Positions 52,190-60,639 of a stretch of DNA of 62,460 nucleotides are shown here, piece after piece. The notes under the pieces were generated by a model. That model was not told the DNA's origin. It saw only the letters and a program-made list of their open reading frames with translations, and made no database searches. Numbering within the stretch: the stretch's first letter is position 1; every line of letters begins with the position of its first letter. This DNA comes from a virus: positions 1 to 62,460 of IMG/VR virus record IMGVR_UViG_3300027852_000006. One strand, written 5' to 3'. The translations under genes were made by a program, and so were the position numbers.

Positions 52190-53309
52190 CACGGCAGTGC
52201 TGGTTGTCTTTCTTGCTAAACTTCTTGCCATACTCCTCAATATGTTTAATGAAACTTTTCCCTATAACTTCGCCGAGTTTTACGGGTACTGCATTGCCAA
52301 TCAATCGACCGATAGTTTTGCGTTGAATAGGATATCCTGTTCGCACAAATTTGTAAGCCTTTGGAAAGCCCTGCAGAATTGCTCCTTCCCTGAGTGATAT
52401 CGCTCTATTTTGCTTTGGATGTCCGAAACGACCGTTGCCAAAACCATAAAACTGAGTCGTGATTGTAGGTGCTACTTCATCCCATTGCATACGACCATAT
52501 ACACCAGAATAAGTCTTGCCTGTTTTTTTCTTATGGCATTGTGCAACTAATTTGAAATTCCAATCTCGCCATGTACCTCCAGGTTTGGAAGCCTTGATGC
52601 GTTTCAAATTTATTGGTGACAACATACTTGACTGATGTATCGGATCCTTTTCGTAAACACCACCGGCTACTATCGGTGGTAATTTACCAATAGCGTCACG
52701 AACGGTTTTGAGCTTTGTTTTTTTCTGACGAGAAAGCATTTGTATTGGTCCTAATTTGGATGCTAACAGTACAAGCCTTCGCCTATGTTGAGGAATGCCA
52801 TAATTAGAACATCTGACAATCTGATAATTCACTTCGTAGCCTTCTTGCTTCAGATCCGAAATGAATCCATCAAATATATCATATTTTACCAAGCCTGGGA
52901 CATTTTCCATCGCGACAAGTTCGGGGGATAGTTCTTTTATGAGCCGGAAAAACCCTATCAACAACCACCAGCGGTGATCTTCAAAATTGGCCTTAGCAAT
53001 TTTTTGATTGTAGGACGAAAACGTTTGGCAAGGAGCACATCCAGCCAATAAACGTATTGTTCTTGGAACATATTTAGATTCAATTTCTTCCAATTCCACA
53101 TCATGAACGGATTTCAAAAGAAATTCAGAATTATTGTTTGCTGTATACGGATATTCACACGCAGGATCAATGTCAACTCCAAGCCTTACATCAATTCCTG
53201 CTTTTTCTAAACCCTTAGTTAAGCCACCCACACCACAGAATAAATCTATAGCAGATATTTTTGTTTTAGTCTCAAAGGAGCTCTCTATTTTTCTTTTGCG
53301 ATTTACCAT
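52173..53309 (-). CDS. DNA (cytosine-5-) methyltransferase
   Basis: 378 residues with all core motifs in order: I ISAIDLFCGVGGLTKGL, IV LLAGCAPCQTFSS (catalytic Cys), VI VAMENVPGLV, VIII SNYGIPQHRRRLVLL, IX TITTQFYGFGNGRF, X IGNAVPVKLGEV. The 150-residue target-recognition part between VIII and IX sets the unknown target. It probably protects phage DNA from host restriction, alongside the Lar-like protein. It is flanked by 66-bp direct repeats, so it may have been inserted. AGAAGGAAAT start. Confidence 0.93.
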   Translation of the reverse strand: MVNRKRKIESSFETKTKISAIDLFCGVGGLTKGLEKAGIDVRLGVDIDPACEYPYTANNNSEFLLKSVHDVELEEIESKYVPRTIRLLAGCAPCQTFSSYNQKIAKANFEDHRWWLLIGFFRLIKELSPELVAMENVPGLVKYDIFDGFISDLKQEGYEVNYQIVRCSNYGIPQHRRRLVLLASKLGPIQMLSRQKKTKLKTVRDAIGKLPPIVAGGVYEKDPIHQSSMLSPINLKRIKASKPGGTWRDWNFKLVAQCHKKKTGKTYSGVYGRMQWDEVAPTITTQFYGFGNGRFGHPKQNRAISLREGAILQGFPKAYKFVRTGYPIQRKTIGRLIGNAVPVKLGEVIGKSFIKHIEEYGKKFSKKDNQHCRGRRYI

Positions 53310-53313
53310 ATTT

Positions 53314-53379
53314 CCTTCTGGGCATCTAAGTATTTTATTTTTTTTGTTTTTCTTTGATTATGTCAGCTATACCTACGAC
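53314..53379. repeat. 66-bp direct repeat, copy B
   Basis: Partner of 52124-52189. It begins 4 bp upstream of the methyltransferase start codon on the coding strand and contains the stop of the previous gene. Confidence 0.7.
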
Positions 53380-53520
53380 TCTTTCCGGCCAATAGCCATG
53401 TATTTCCTGTTGTTCAAACAACTGGCCGCTGGGTGTCCGCAGCCATTGCCTCCTTACGTTGCATACTTTCGTATCCAATCCCCATTGATCTATATCTTCT
53501 CGGCTATATGGTAAACTCAT
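53335..53520 (-). CDS. Small hypothetical protein
   Basis: 61 residues, unrecognised (YSREDIDQWGLDTKVCNVRR, QWLRTPSGQLFEQQEIHGYW). Its 3' end lies in the 66-bp repeat. Overlaps the next upstream gene by 4 bp. Confidence 0.55.
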   Translation of the reverse strand: MSLPYSREDIDQWGLDTKVCNVRRQWLRTPSGQLFEQQEIHGYWPERVVGIADIIKEKQKK

Positions 53521-53777
53521 AATTGCTCTATTTTTTGTCGTTTTTTTTGTTTGCTATGATGCCTTCTGGCAAAATTTATTACTGTTTTTGTTAAGTACGA
53601 TTGAATGTTGCGTATATGACTGCGATCCATGGACATTACGCTAACAAAAGCATCTTGGATAGCATCTTCGGCTGACCCACTGTCTCCCCTTAGTATTTTT
53701 GTTGCAATCATCAACAATTTATCGTGCATATCTCTATATATATCACCTAGATCATTCAATATGTTTGTCCAAACCAA
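53517..53777 (-). CDS. Truncated ECF-type sigma factor (region 2 only)
   Basis: 86 residues. IYRDMHDKLLMIATKILRGD, SAEDAIQDAFVSVMSMDRS, IRNIQSYLTKTVINFARRHH follow the region 2 pattern of ECF sigma factors (core-binding helix, then DAxQDxF-like motif, then L-x-x-xIxxNxxRR). The region 4 half that contacts -35 is missing. It may redirect host RNA polymerase with another protein, or act as an anti-host decoy. Confidence 0.6.
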   Translation of the reverse strand: MVWTNILNDLGDIYRDMHDKLLMIATKILRGDSGSAEDAIQDAFVSVMSMDRSHIRNIQSYLTKTVINFARRHHSKQKKRQKIEQL

Positions 53778-54037
53778 GCGTTAATAGCCATATTATAGCC
53801 TTGATCAGTTAGGCTAAAAGCGACTATTTTATTATTTTGTTTGTGTATTTTTATGGTTCCTTTTGTCTTGCCATTGATACGTGATACAACTTGCATAAGG
53901 TTTTCTTGGGTTATATTGTCCATCATGGTTTTTATTTCTTCAATAGGCGTTGGTTTTTTGCTCAATAATGTTAATAGTTGCTGGCCTAAAGTTAAAAATT
54001 GGCCCATTGTTTTGTCGTATTGTCGTGGTGTTTTCAT
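53756..54037 (-). CDS. Winged-helix-like small protein
   Basis: 93 residues, overlapping the sigma-like gene by 22 bp. LTLLSKKPTPIEEIKTMMDN, then LMQVVSRINGKTKGTIKIHK and NNKIVAFSLTDQGYNMAIN read as helix-helix-helix-wing. If so it could supply DNA contact for the region-2-only sigma protein; this is inference. Confidence 0.5.
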   Translation of the reverse strand: MKTPRQYDKTMGQFLTLGQQLLTLLSKKPTPIEEIKTMMDNITQENLMQVVSRINGKTKGTIKIHKQNNKIVAFSLTDQGYNMAINAWFGQTY

Positions 54038-54441
54038 TGATTCTTATTTGCCTCACGAATAGCGACGATAGTTTGTCTAATACTCCAGCCATCCTCAATA
54101 GCCTCAACTTGAATTGCGTTATGCTCGCCCGCACAAGCATCATTGATTCCCTTAATACGATCACGCTCGTCAATTCTAGCCTTCGCGATGATGGCAGCCT
54201 TATCGATTACTTCTGTTTTCTTGTGATTCTTCATTCTTTTCCCTTTCCTTTTGTCTGGCAAGGAATACCAATCCTTGAATGCGTGGATTTTCCAGCCATC
54301 TTTGCTTGCATTTTTGATAATTTCTATGGTCAGATCCGTATCGCGTTCGGTATTAGTGCCAAACATATACTTTGTGATGTCTCTAATATGAGCCGGGTCT
54401 GGATTCAGATAGGCCAATAGCTTTGTGGTTAGTTTTATCAT
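54034..54441 (-). CDS. Hypothetical protein, N-terminal HTH-like, C-terminal ERxRIKGI tail
   Basis: 135 residues. IKLTTKLLAYLNPDPAHIRD, ITKYMFGTNT resembles a small HTH; the tail ARIDERDRIKGINDACAGEH is similar to tails found at the end of some phage prohead proteases. It lies immediately downstream of the protease-like gene. Confidence 0.5.
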   Translation of the reverse strand: MIKLTTKLLAYLNPDPAHIRDITKYMFGTNTERDTDLTIEIIKNASKDGWKIHAFKDWYSLPDKRKGKRMKNHKKTEVIDKAAIIAKARIDERDRIKGINDACAGEHNAIQVEAIEDGWSIRQTIVAIREANKNQ

Positions 54442-54462
54442 GGTGAGATTCCTTTTTTTGTT

Positions 54463-54930
54463 TTATGAGCCGCTAGTCAGGCTGAATATTGTCCTGACTG
54501 GCGTCTGCTCGGTGTTGGTGGTATTGATGTCCACGATGGAAATTTCCTGCGATGTCGATTGTTTAATGTGATAGAATGGTGCTTTGTGTTTGATGCCATT
54601 TATTTCACGAGTTCCCTTTCTGACAAGTTCGATGTTGATAGATTCCGTATCAATAGAAACTTGCCATCTAGCCGTAGACACGGTTTGTTTAATAACATCC
54701 TTAGTAAATCCCTTGGTAATGCTAAAATCAACTTCAAGCATCAACGAATCGTTTTCGATTATGACGGATGCCACGCCCAGGGCACGTTTCTTACGTTTTT
54801 TATGATTGATTGAAAGTCCCGTATTACAGCGACCTTGCAATCCTTCCAAGTCTACCACGACTGGACGTTCCCTGTTGGGAAAGTTTGTTTTGCCACCATC
54901 GTAAATCTGAATTTTTTCGGTTACACTCAT
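54463..54930 (-). CDS. Prohead-protease-like protein
   Basis: 155 residues. The segment ARWQVSIDTESINIELVRKG, then REINGIKHKAPFYHIKQSTS and QEISIVDINTT matches the conserved core of a phage prohead-protease family (W-Q-x-S-I, then xNG, then P-x-Y/H-I, then EISxV). That family normally accompanies HK97-like capsid genes. Here it sits by the DUF5309 capsid gene, away from the main head genes. Active-site state uncertain. Confidence 0.6.
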   Translation of the reverse strand: MSVTEKIQIYDGGKTNFPNRERPVVVDLEGLQGRCNTGLSINHKKRKKRALGVASVIIENDSLMLEVDFSITKGFTKDVIKQTVSTARWQVSIDTESINIELVRKGTREINGIKHKAPFYHIKQSTSQEISIVDINTTNTEQTPVRTIFSLTSGS

Positions 54931-54953
54931 TGTGTTATCTCCTTGCGAGTAGT

Positions 54954-55301
54954 TTATCTTTTGCCCTTCCTAAACCTGCTGATTAGCCAGATTTGATAAC
55001 TTTCTTTTCCATCAGTTTTCCCGTTGGCAATCTCCAGCAGAACATCTGCATGGCATGGCCGATCTAGCGGACACCAACAAGCTAAGTTTTTTCCTTTTAA
55101 TTCTTTTATGATTTCCTCTGTTGATGGCGGTTTCGGATAATCCATAAGGTCTCCCGCCAGATATTTTTTGTATAAATCAACTTGAGCGTATGGATTAGCC
55201 CAACGGCTCGGCCTGCCGACATAAACAACTGGCAGCCCATTAGGTGATTCTAGCCTAGCGCCTTTACGGCGACTGCGTTGTAGTCTGACTGGCTTTATCA
55301 T
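54954..55301 (-). CDS. DUF4326 domain protein
   Basis: 115 residues from the ATG at 55301 (GGAGAG site). KPVRLQRSRRKGARLESPNG, VYVGRPSRWANPYA and GKNLACWCPLDRPCHADVLL are the complete DUF4326 signature, frequent in phages and of unknown chemistry; the C-x-C-P...CHAD part may bind a metal. A longer start (55421) would overlap the capsid-like gene. Confidence 0.8.
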   Translation of the reverse strand: MIKPVRLQRSRRKGARLESPNGLPVVYVGRPSRWANPYAQVDLYKKYLAGDLMDYPKPPSTEEIIKELKGKNLACWCPLDRPCHADVLLEIANGKTDGKESYQIWLISRFRKGKR

Positions 55302-55336
55302 TTTTTCTCTCCGCGTCATAGTAGTTTTTGGACATT

Positions 55337-56491
55337 TTAGCCGGTAGCCAAACCTCTGATATACCCATGCGCTTCTTCGTTTCGTATTTCCAGAGTATAT
55401 TCTCCGATCAGTTCCCCACATTCGTAATCTCCGTTGGACGTCAGAGGTTTGAAGTGGAAACTTCGTCCTCTTAACGGCGTCACCGACAATCTTGTGCTAT
55501 CAAGCAATAGTACTGCATCTTGCGGCATCCATCGCGACACGATAACCTTGCAAAGTCCGAAGTCACTTTCATAGAGGATCATCAAATCTCTGTATTTTTG
55601 GTCTTCGGCCCCGAATTTTCGGTTGCTGCTCATAAAGTCATTGATTTGTCGTTTTTGGTATTCATTAACAACGATGAGGTTGGTATTGCCGCTGCTATTT
55701 TCCCATATATGTCTCAGCGCGTAATTGATTTTTGCTTCGTCAAGCGTTGTCCCGCTCGGAAATCCAGCATCTCCTGTCTGAAACTGATTTGTTGTAATGC
55801 TTTGGAAAATACCTCTCAAAGTTCTTCGTACCGTATCCGACCCTTGTGGATTACTGGTTGGTGATCCACCATTTATGATGGTATTTTCCAGGTCTCTCAA
55901 CAGTTCTCTGAGTCGTTCCTGTTTCTGGTAGTCCAGTTCATCTGATACCGCCATTTGTCGTGCCATCATGGCACTTCCTGAGACTTTTATCGCTGCGGTG
56001 AATATCTGTGTATAGTTTCCTTTTCTGGTTCGGTTGGTGAATCTCACTGTTGGTTTGCCACTGCCTTCAAGAGCGGCATTCCCCAGAATGTTGATGACCA
56101 GGTTGTCCTTGAGGTCCTCTGCCGTTGTGCCTCCATACCCCCGCACCACGGTTAGCGTGTCACTGTTGATGTTAGTCACCATCATTAGTTCTTTGCTGCT
56201 CTCAACTTGGATTTGATCACCCACTTGGAATCTGCTGCCGTTATCCACAACGAACTCAGTATCTTTCGCCGGATCAGTGAAAGTACTATCATTGATAGCA
56301 TCTTTGTTGGGCAACAGGTGGTCCTCCAGCCATTCATGGTATGTGTTCGTTGCTGGGCGTAGTGGGTCTTCTAGTATATCCAATAATGGCGTCTCATAGG
56401 GCGATACAATGTTTACTATGTCTGCCACATCTTCTGCTGTTCCCGGTAGACTTGTGTCTGCCGAGTATGTTGATTTTCCTGTAAAAGACAT
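55337..56491 (-). CDS. Second major capsid protein (DUF5309 / SU10-type)
   Basis: 384 residues. Opening DVADIVNIVSPYETPLLDIL, then NTYHEWLEDHLLPNKDAIND, an inserted beta domain with VRGYGGTTAEDL, then NRTRKGNYTQIFTAAIKVSG, DLENTIINGG, and the end SDFGLCKVIVSRWMPQDAVL ... GEYTLEIRNEEAHG. This is the full-length DUF5309 pattern, known in SU10-like phages as the HK97-fold coat protein. It lies on the early strand with a protease-like gene nearby, 25 kb from the scaffold/capsid operon. Confidence 0.8.
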   Translation of the reverse strand: MSFTGKSTYSADTSLPGTAEDVADIVNIVSPYETPLLDILEDPLRPATNTYHEWLEDHLLPNKDAINDSTFTDPAKDTEFVVDNGSRFQVGDQIQVESSKELMMVTNINSDTLTVVRGYGGTTAEDLKDNLVINILGNAALEGSGKPTVRFTNRTRKGNYTQIFTAAIKVSGSAMMARQMAVSDELDYQKQERLRELLRDLENTIINGGSPTSNPQGSDTVRRTLRGIFQSITTNQFQTGDAGFPSGTTLDEAKINYALRHIWENSSGNTNLIVVNEYQKRQINDFMSSNRKFGAEDQKYRDLMILYESDFGLCKVIVSRWMPQDAVLLLDSTRLSVTPLRGRSFHFKPLTSNGDYECGELIGEYTLEIRNEEAHGYIRGLATG

Positions 56492-56492
56492 T

Positions 56493-56879
56493 TTAGATTT
56501 CCTTTCTTTTGTTTATGCAACATTTCTTAAACTTCTTTCCGCTGCCGCAAGGGCATGGTTGGTTTCGGCCAACAGCTTCTGTTTTTACAGAGACAAAACC
56601 TCTTTGCTTTGACTCCTCACGAGCCGCATCAATTGCGGCATCTAGTGAGCCATAAAAATCGCGTGTTTCTATCGTTTCTATTTTTTTTATTGCTTTCATT
56701 CTTGATACCTCCGTTTCCCACCACTCGCTTTCGCTGACAAAACCTTTTTGCTTTGATGCCTCACAAATTGCATCAATTGCCGCCGGTGAGTCAGCATATT
56801 TTTTCGCTGCGGCAATGCTTTCGCTCATTCTTTCGGCAAATGCTTTGGTGATTTCATCGCGTGTTTCTATTGTCTTCAT
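56493..56879 (-). CDS. SEC-C motif protein with internal duplication
   Basis: 128 residues. The C-terminus [18 protein letters not shown] is the SecA-type zinc motif (CxCxSGxxFKxCC). Before it two 40-residue units repeat: [11 protein letters not shown]...[13 protein letters not shown] and [14 protein letters not shown]...[11 protein letters not shown]. Role unknown; SEC-C proteins are often adaptors. Confidence 0.65.
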   Translation of the reverse strand: MKTIETRDEITKAFAERMSESIAAAKKYADSPAAIDAICEASKQKGFVSESEWWETEVSRMKAIKKIETIETRDFYGSLDAAIDAAREESKQRGFVSVKTEAVGRNQPCPCGSGKKFKKCCINKRKEI

Positions 56880-56954
56880 TTTTAATGCTTCCGTTCCCCC
56901 GCCCGCTTACGATTGCGGACGGGGGCTTGTGATTGGGACTCATTGTCTTAATGT

Positions 56955-57458
56955 CTATAACCCCGGCTCCGCGGCAGGGCTTGGCCTTGTTTTGCCTGCA
57001 ATAACCTTATCCTTACGCCTGCCGTCCAAATAGGAACTACCGCCGAATAGCGTTAATGCCAATAAAGACACCGCACCAACAGCGTTGACAGGATTGATGT
57101 TGCCGGTGACAATGCCAATGGCAAATTCGCCCAACGTGTTGATGACGTTCTCGCGTACTTCGTATTGCCTGGCTAACTCATCGAAAGCAAGGGCCGACTG
57201 GCTCGCGAACGCCTCGACCTGGGCGTTGTGTGCGACTATTGCGGCATCAAGTTCAGCTTGCTGTCTGGCAAGGACTGCCTGCTGATTAGCTACCTCCATC
57301 TGTAACGTCGCATCATCCACCTTGTTGCCAGATACCGGACTGACAACTGTTGGCTGGCAACCTACCAGCCATACCGCCACAACAGCCGCCAACACAATGC
57401 CGAGCGTTTTGTACCTGTTGTGGTCCACAGCTTTGAGTAATTTGTTAAACACATCCAT
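56955..57458 (-). CDS. Membrane-anchored coiled-coil protein, lipobox-like
   Basis: 167 residues. N-terminal hydrophobic segment (TLGIVLAAVVAVWLVGC) ending in a lipobox-like LVGC, a Q/A-rich coiled coil (QMEVANQQAVLARQQAELDA) and a second hydrophobic segment (AVGAVSLLALTLFGGS). A spanin-like or membrane-scaffold role is possible. AAGGTG start. Confidence 0.5.
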   Translation of the reverse strand: MDVFNKLLKAVDHNRYKTLGIVLAAVVAVWLVGCQPTVVSPVSGNKVDDATLQMEVANQQAVLARQQAELDAAIVAHNAQVEAFASQSALAFDELARQYEVRENVINTLGEFAIGIVTGNINPVNAVGAVSLLALTLFGGSSYLDGRRKDKVIAGKTRPSPAAEPGL

Positions 57459-57487
57459 AACACACCTTCTTTCCGCTGGTTTTCCAG

Positions 57488-59257
57488 CTAAGTTAAAACG
57501 ACAGGCAATGGTTTTACGGATACCTTCTCCGCCGGAGCGATTACAACATCTCCCTGTTGATACCAGTTGGCCCCATTGCTGCTAATTGGATATTCCTTAA
57601 ACCAATCTGGTTTACGGAAATGCAATGCCTTTTCCACAGTATCACAATCGTCAAGCACACCCTCGATATGAATGATTTCATTTTCCGGCGTTGACAGTGA
57701 CGGGTTAATCATCTTTAACATGGTCCATGCGGTTTCACCACCAACATCAAGCTGTATTACTTCGTATTTGTGCCGAAAAACATCATCACCATTACTTATT
57801 AAGATATTTTGTTTATCCAACGTTTTCCCGCCCAGTTTGTAATATAACCGTTCGTAGCCGACTTTGCGGATAAACTCTCGGCGCACTTCATCGTTAGCTA
57901 TCTCTTTAATCATAGAGACATCAATTTGATCGCCAGGTGTTTCCGCGAGCCATTGGGGAACACGAACGCCATTCAATGACCACACTTTCACATACCCACC
58001 TGCGTATTCAATCGACGGTGAGCCGTCGGAATGTAGTTTGCCATCCACAAATTTAATGTGTGTCGGCTTTTGCGAAACAACACAGAAATCATCAAGCGGA
58101 TAAACCGGACCCAGATCACAACATTTTTTGAAATGGGAATAACCTTTTATGCCAGAGAAATCTATACCAACTACTTGCTCCATGTAGTCGAAAAAGGCAT
58201 ACCAGTTAGAAAAAAAGGAACCTTCAAAGTAAGGGAAGAAAAAATCTTTGAATTGATTCTTGACTTGCCCATTGGTTTGTTCCTTGATTTGACCTATAAC
58301 TTGATCCCAGACATGGCCCTCAACTTGACCCATGACTTGATTCCAGACATGGCCCTTGACTTGAGCCTTGACTTGATTCATGGCCTGAGTCTCGATCCGA
58401 GTCCTGACTTGAGTCAAGACTTGGTCTACGATCTGATTATAGACTTGAGCCCAGACTTGATCCACGGCCGTAGCCGCGACCTGAGGCCCAACTTGCTCTC
58501 TGGTCTGTTCCTTGACTTGAACTATGGCTTGATCCAAGAATTGGTCCCTGACATAATTCCTAAGCTGATCTCCGACCTGCTCTCTAACTTGAGCCTCGAT
58601 ATAAAACCAGACCTGAGCCCAGACTTGTTTATCAGCTTGATCTCCGACCTGATCCCAGACCTTATCCACGACTTGATTTTCAGCTTGAGCCTTAACTTGA
58701 TCGCCGACTTGGGCCCTGGCTTGATTCCAAATCTTAGGCCTGACCTTATCCACGACCTGGGCATGGACATGATCCCTGACTTGGGCCTCAACCTTCTCCC
58801 AGACATGATTGCAGACCCGAGCCTCAAACTGACTCTGGGAAAGGACCTTGGCCTGAAAATTAATCTGATCCCTGATATGATCCTCGGCCTGAGCCTTAAC
58901 TTGATCGCCGACTTGAGCTACAACCTGATTCTCGGCCCGTTCCCAGACCTGAGCCTTAACCTGATCCCAGACATGATCCATGACCTGTTCCTTGAAATAT
59001 CCTATGGACAGATCGTTTTTACCGGCCTGGCAATTAACCTGAGCACAAAGCATCACCGCCAAATACGCTTGCAACGGATCGTCCATCAGTAAAATTATCT
59101 GTGGAGGTTTCTTTTTCAGAACGTATTCATAGAAACCGTTAATCTTCGGTCTGACCTCCGATAGCTTAAGTCTATCTGTGGATAATCCGTTCTTTACCCA
59201 TTTGTCTGCATATATTGGCATTTGATCTTCTTGTTGTTTTGTAAGTTCGGTAATCAT
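57488..59257 (-). CDS. DUF6745 protein with large DQV-type repeat block
   Basis: 589 residues. N-terminal YADKWVKNGLSTDRL and PQIILLMDDPLQAYLAVMLC; residues about 100-340 consist of some 60 short units of the form D/A-Q-V-x (for example WDQVKAQVWERAENQVVAQV); then a conserved C-terminal half (YAFFDYMEQVVG, VVSQKPTHIKFVDGKLHSDG, VKVWSLNGVRVPQWL, then EVRREFIRKVGYERL) of the DUF6745 family. Family members elsewhere have similar variable repeat blocks. It is coupled to the next gene by a TAATG overlap. Function unknown. Confidence 0.8.
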   Translation of the reverse strand: MITELTKQQEDQMPIYADKWVKNGLSTDRLKLSEVRPKINGFYEYVLKKKPPQIILLMDDPLQAYLAVMLCAQVNCQAGKNDLSIGYFKEQVMDHVWDQVKAQVWERAENQVVAQVGDQVKAQAEDHIRDQINFQAKVLSQSQFEARVCNHVWEKVEAQVRDHVHAQVVDKVRPKIWNQARAQVGDQVKAQAENQVVDKVWDQVGDQADKQVWAQVWFYIEAQVREQVGDQLRNYVRDQFLDQAIVQVKEQTREQVGPQVAATAVDQVWAQVYNQIVDQVLTQVRTRIETQAMNQVKAQVKGHVWNQVMGQVEGHVWDQVIGQIKEQTNGQVKNQFKDFFFPYFEGSFFSNWYAFFDYMEQVVGIDFSGIKGYSHFKKCCDLGPVYPLDDFCVVSQKPTHIKFVDGKLHSDGSPSIEYAGGYVKVWSLNGVRVPQWLAETPGDQIDVSMIKEIANDEVRREFIRKVGYERLYYKLGGKTLDKQNILISNGDDVFRHKYEVIQLDVGGETAWTMLKMINPSLSTPENEIIHIEGVLDDCDTVEKALHFRKPDWFKEYPISSNGANWYQQGDVVIAPAEKVSVKPLPVVLT

Positions 59258-59505
59258 TAGTCCACAGCTCTCCTAACTGCTTCTGAAGCTGAATCATATA
59301 CCAATACCTGGTCGCTTCTGTACTTGCCTGGTGGTAACTGGATTGTGCCATGCTCTTGATGCTCGACTTCCGTCGCCTCCTCGGTAATGACTTTTAGCGA
59401 GTCATCACCAAAAGCATCCTCGAACACCTCGGCATTGGGGCCCACCTTATGATAGTGCCCAGTTGCTTCGCCTTCTGCCAAATGATTGTTCTTTCGCTTT
59501 TTCAT
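59257..59505 (-). CDS. DUF6745-partner protein
   Basis: 82 residues from the ATG at 59505 (AGGTG site). LAEGEATGHYHKV, then EVEHQEHGTIQLPPGKY and VLVYDSASEAVRRAVD repeat the pattern of a small gene that commonly precedes DUF6745 genes in bacteria. The two probably act together. Confidence 0.7.
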   Translation of the reverse strand: MKKRKNNHLAEGEATGHYHKVGPNAEVFEDAFGDDSLKVITEEATEVEHQEHGTIQLPPGKYRSDQVLVYDSASEAVRRAVD

Positions 59506-59539
59506 AACACACCTACTTTCTGCCCTATTGGGCAATTGG

Positions 59540-59995
59540 TTATCCCTCCATGCTTATGCCAGTACTCAAAATCCACAGAGCATCAGCGACATTATCGTCG
59601 TCGCCGTCGTATCCAAATGTTTCCCTCGCGGCATTGATCATAGCTTGTTTGCCAGCGTTGCCCTTGCCTGTAGCATGTTTCTTGATTGTGCCGACGTGAA
59701 TCCCGCAATATGGAATCTTGTGTTTCTCACACCACAGTTGCAAAGTCGCAAGAAAACCACCGTAGACATGAGCCGCAGCAGTGCCTTTGTGTCTGGCGAC
59801 CAACTCATAATACACCACGTCAGGGCAAGGTTTGAAATTCTCCAAGTATAGATTGAATTTGAGATATCGCATACCGCCACCCTCGTGCCTGCTGTTTGTA
59901 AAGTCCAAACAGTCAAAACGGAAACTTTTGAGTTCACGGTCCTTATCATACGCGACGCCGCAATGTGTACCTAGATCAAACGCAAGTCTAAACAT
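59540..59995 (-). CDS. RuvC-like Holliday junction resolvase
   Basis: 151 residues. RNase H-fold pattern: LAFDLGTHCGVAYD (first Asp), DVVYYELVARH (Glu), GGFLATLQLWCEKHKIPYCG, GTIKKHATGKGNAGKQAMI and DDDNVADALWIL (last Asp pair). Phage RuvC proteins resolve branched DNA before packaging. Fits the recombination genes and terminase. Confidence 0.8.
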   Translation of the reverse strand: MFRLAFDLGTHCGVAYDKDRELKSFRFDCLDFTNSRHEGGGMRYLKFNLYLENFKPCPDVVYYELVARHKGTAAAHVYGGFLATLQLWCEKHKIPYCGIHVGTIKKHATGKGNAGKQAMINAARETFGYDGDDDNVADALWILSTGISMEG

Positions 59996-60170
59996 TTTTT
60001 TGCCCTTTCGCCTTATTTTGTTTGCTGTTAAGTCCTATATCGCACTGATGTCTACCGATCTTCTTGAAGGCACAATCTTCACAATAAAACTTTTCGTAGC
60101 TTGTAAAAAGTGTAAGTATCATTGTCATTGATTCTTTATCACATTGTTTCAAACAGCCGTCACACTTCAT
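59988..60170 (-). CDS. Small zinc-finger-like protein
   Basis: 60 residues from the ATG at 60170. MKCDGCLKQCDKE and FYCEDCAFKKIGRHQCDI give CxxC...CxxC with His/Cys ligands. Overlaps the RuvC start by 8 bp. The start site is weak; a longer frame to 60230 exists. Confidence 0.5.
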   Translation of the reverse strand: MKCDGCLKQCDKESMTMILTLFTSYEKFYCEDCAFKKIGRHQCDIGLNSKQNKAKGQKNV

Positions 60171-60247
60171 GTTTTTTAAGTTCTGACTCCCGGCGGTCGG
60201 TTTAATTGTCCAGCTTCCGATAACGACCACCGGGAGTATTTGTTTTA

Positions 60248-60478
60248 TTATGTGGCATCGTCAGAATCAAACAGCGGGAACAATTGGCCACGTTTATAAG
60301 CCAACGAGCCCAAACGTATCATAGTTTCGCTAAGCATTTTCCGGGCTGTCTTGCATTCTAAGTGCTTTCGTTCCATGATTGAATGTAAATATTGGGCGCG
60401 CCGTTCCAGTCTAGCTATGTCAGAATCAAGCTCCTTTGCCTTGCTCTCAACATCCATTTCTTTTTCTTTTTTTCCCAT
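60248..60478 (-). CDS. Coiled-coil hypothetical protein
   Basis: 76 residues, helical (ESKAKELDSDIARLERRAQY, ECKTARKMLSETMIRLGSLA). Preceded by AGGAG. Not recognised. Confidence 0.5.
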   Translation of the reverse strand: MGKKEKEMDVESKAKELDSDIARLERRAQYLHSIMERKHLECKTARKMLSETMIRLGSLAYKRGQLFPLFDSDDAT

Positions 60479-60639
60479 TTCTTATTACTCCTGTTTTTTG
60501 GTCGGCCCATTATTTGAGCAAAAACGGATAGGCATGCCTGTCTTTGCTCCTGGAACCACCAAATTTCGCCCGTTTTCTATCCATAGCTTGACGATAATTC
60601 AAAAAACGACTCCCAATGCGTCTTTTTAGATAAAGTCTC

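Noticed and set aside
58058-59092. 344-codon plus-strand frame opposite the DUF6745 gene
   Set aside because: Arises from the DQV-unit codons read backwards; no start signal and composition made of L/D/P/S only.
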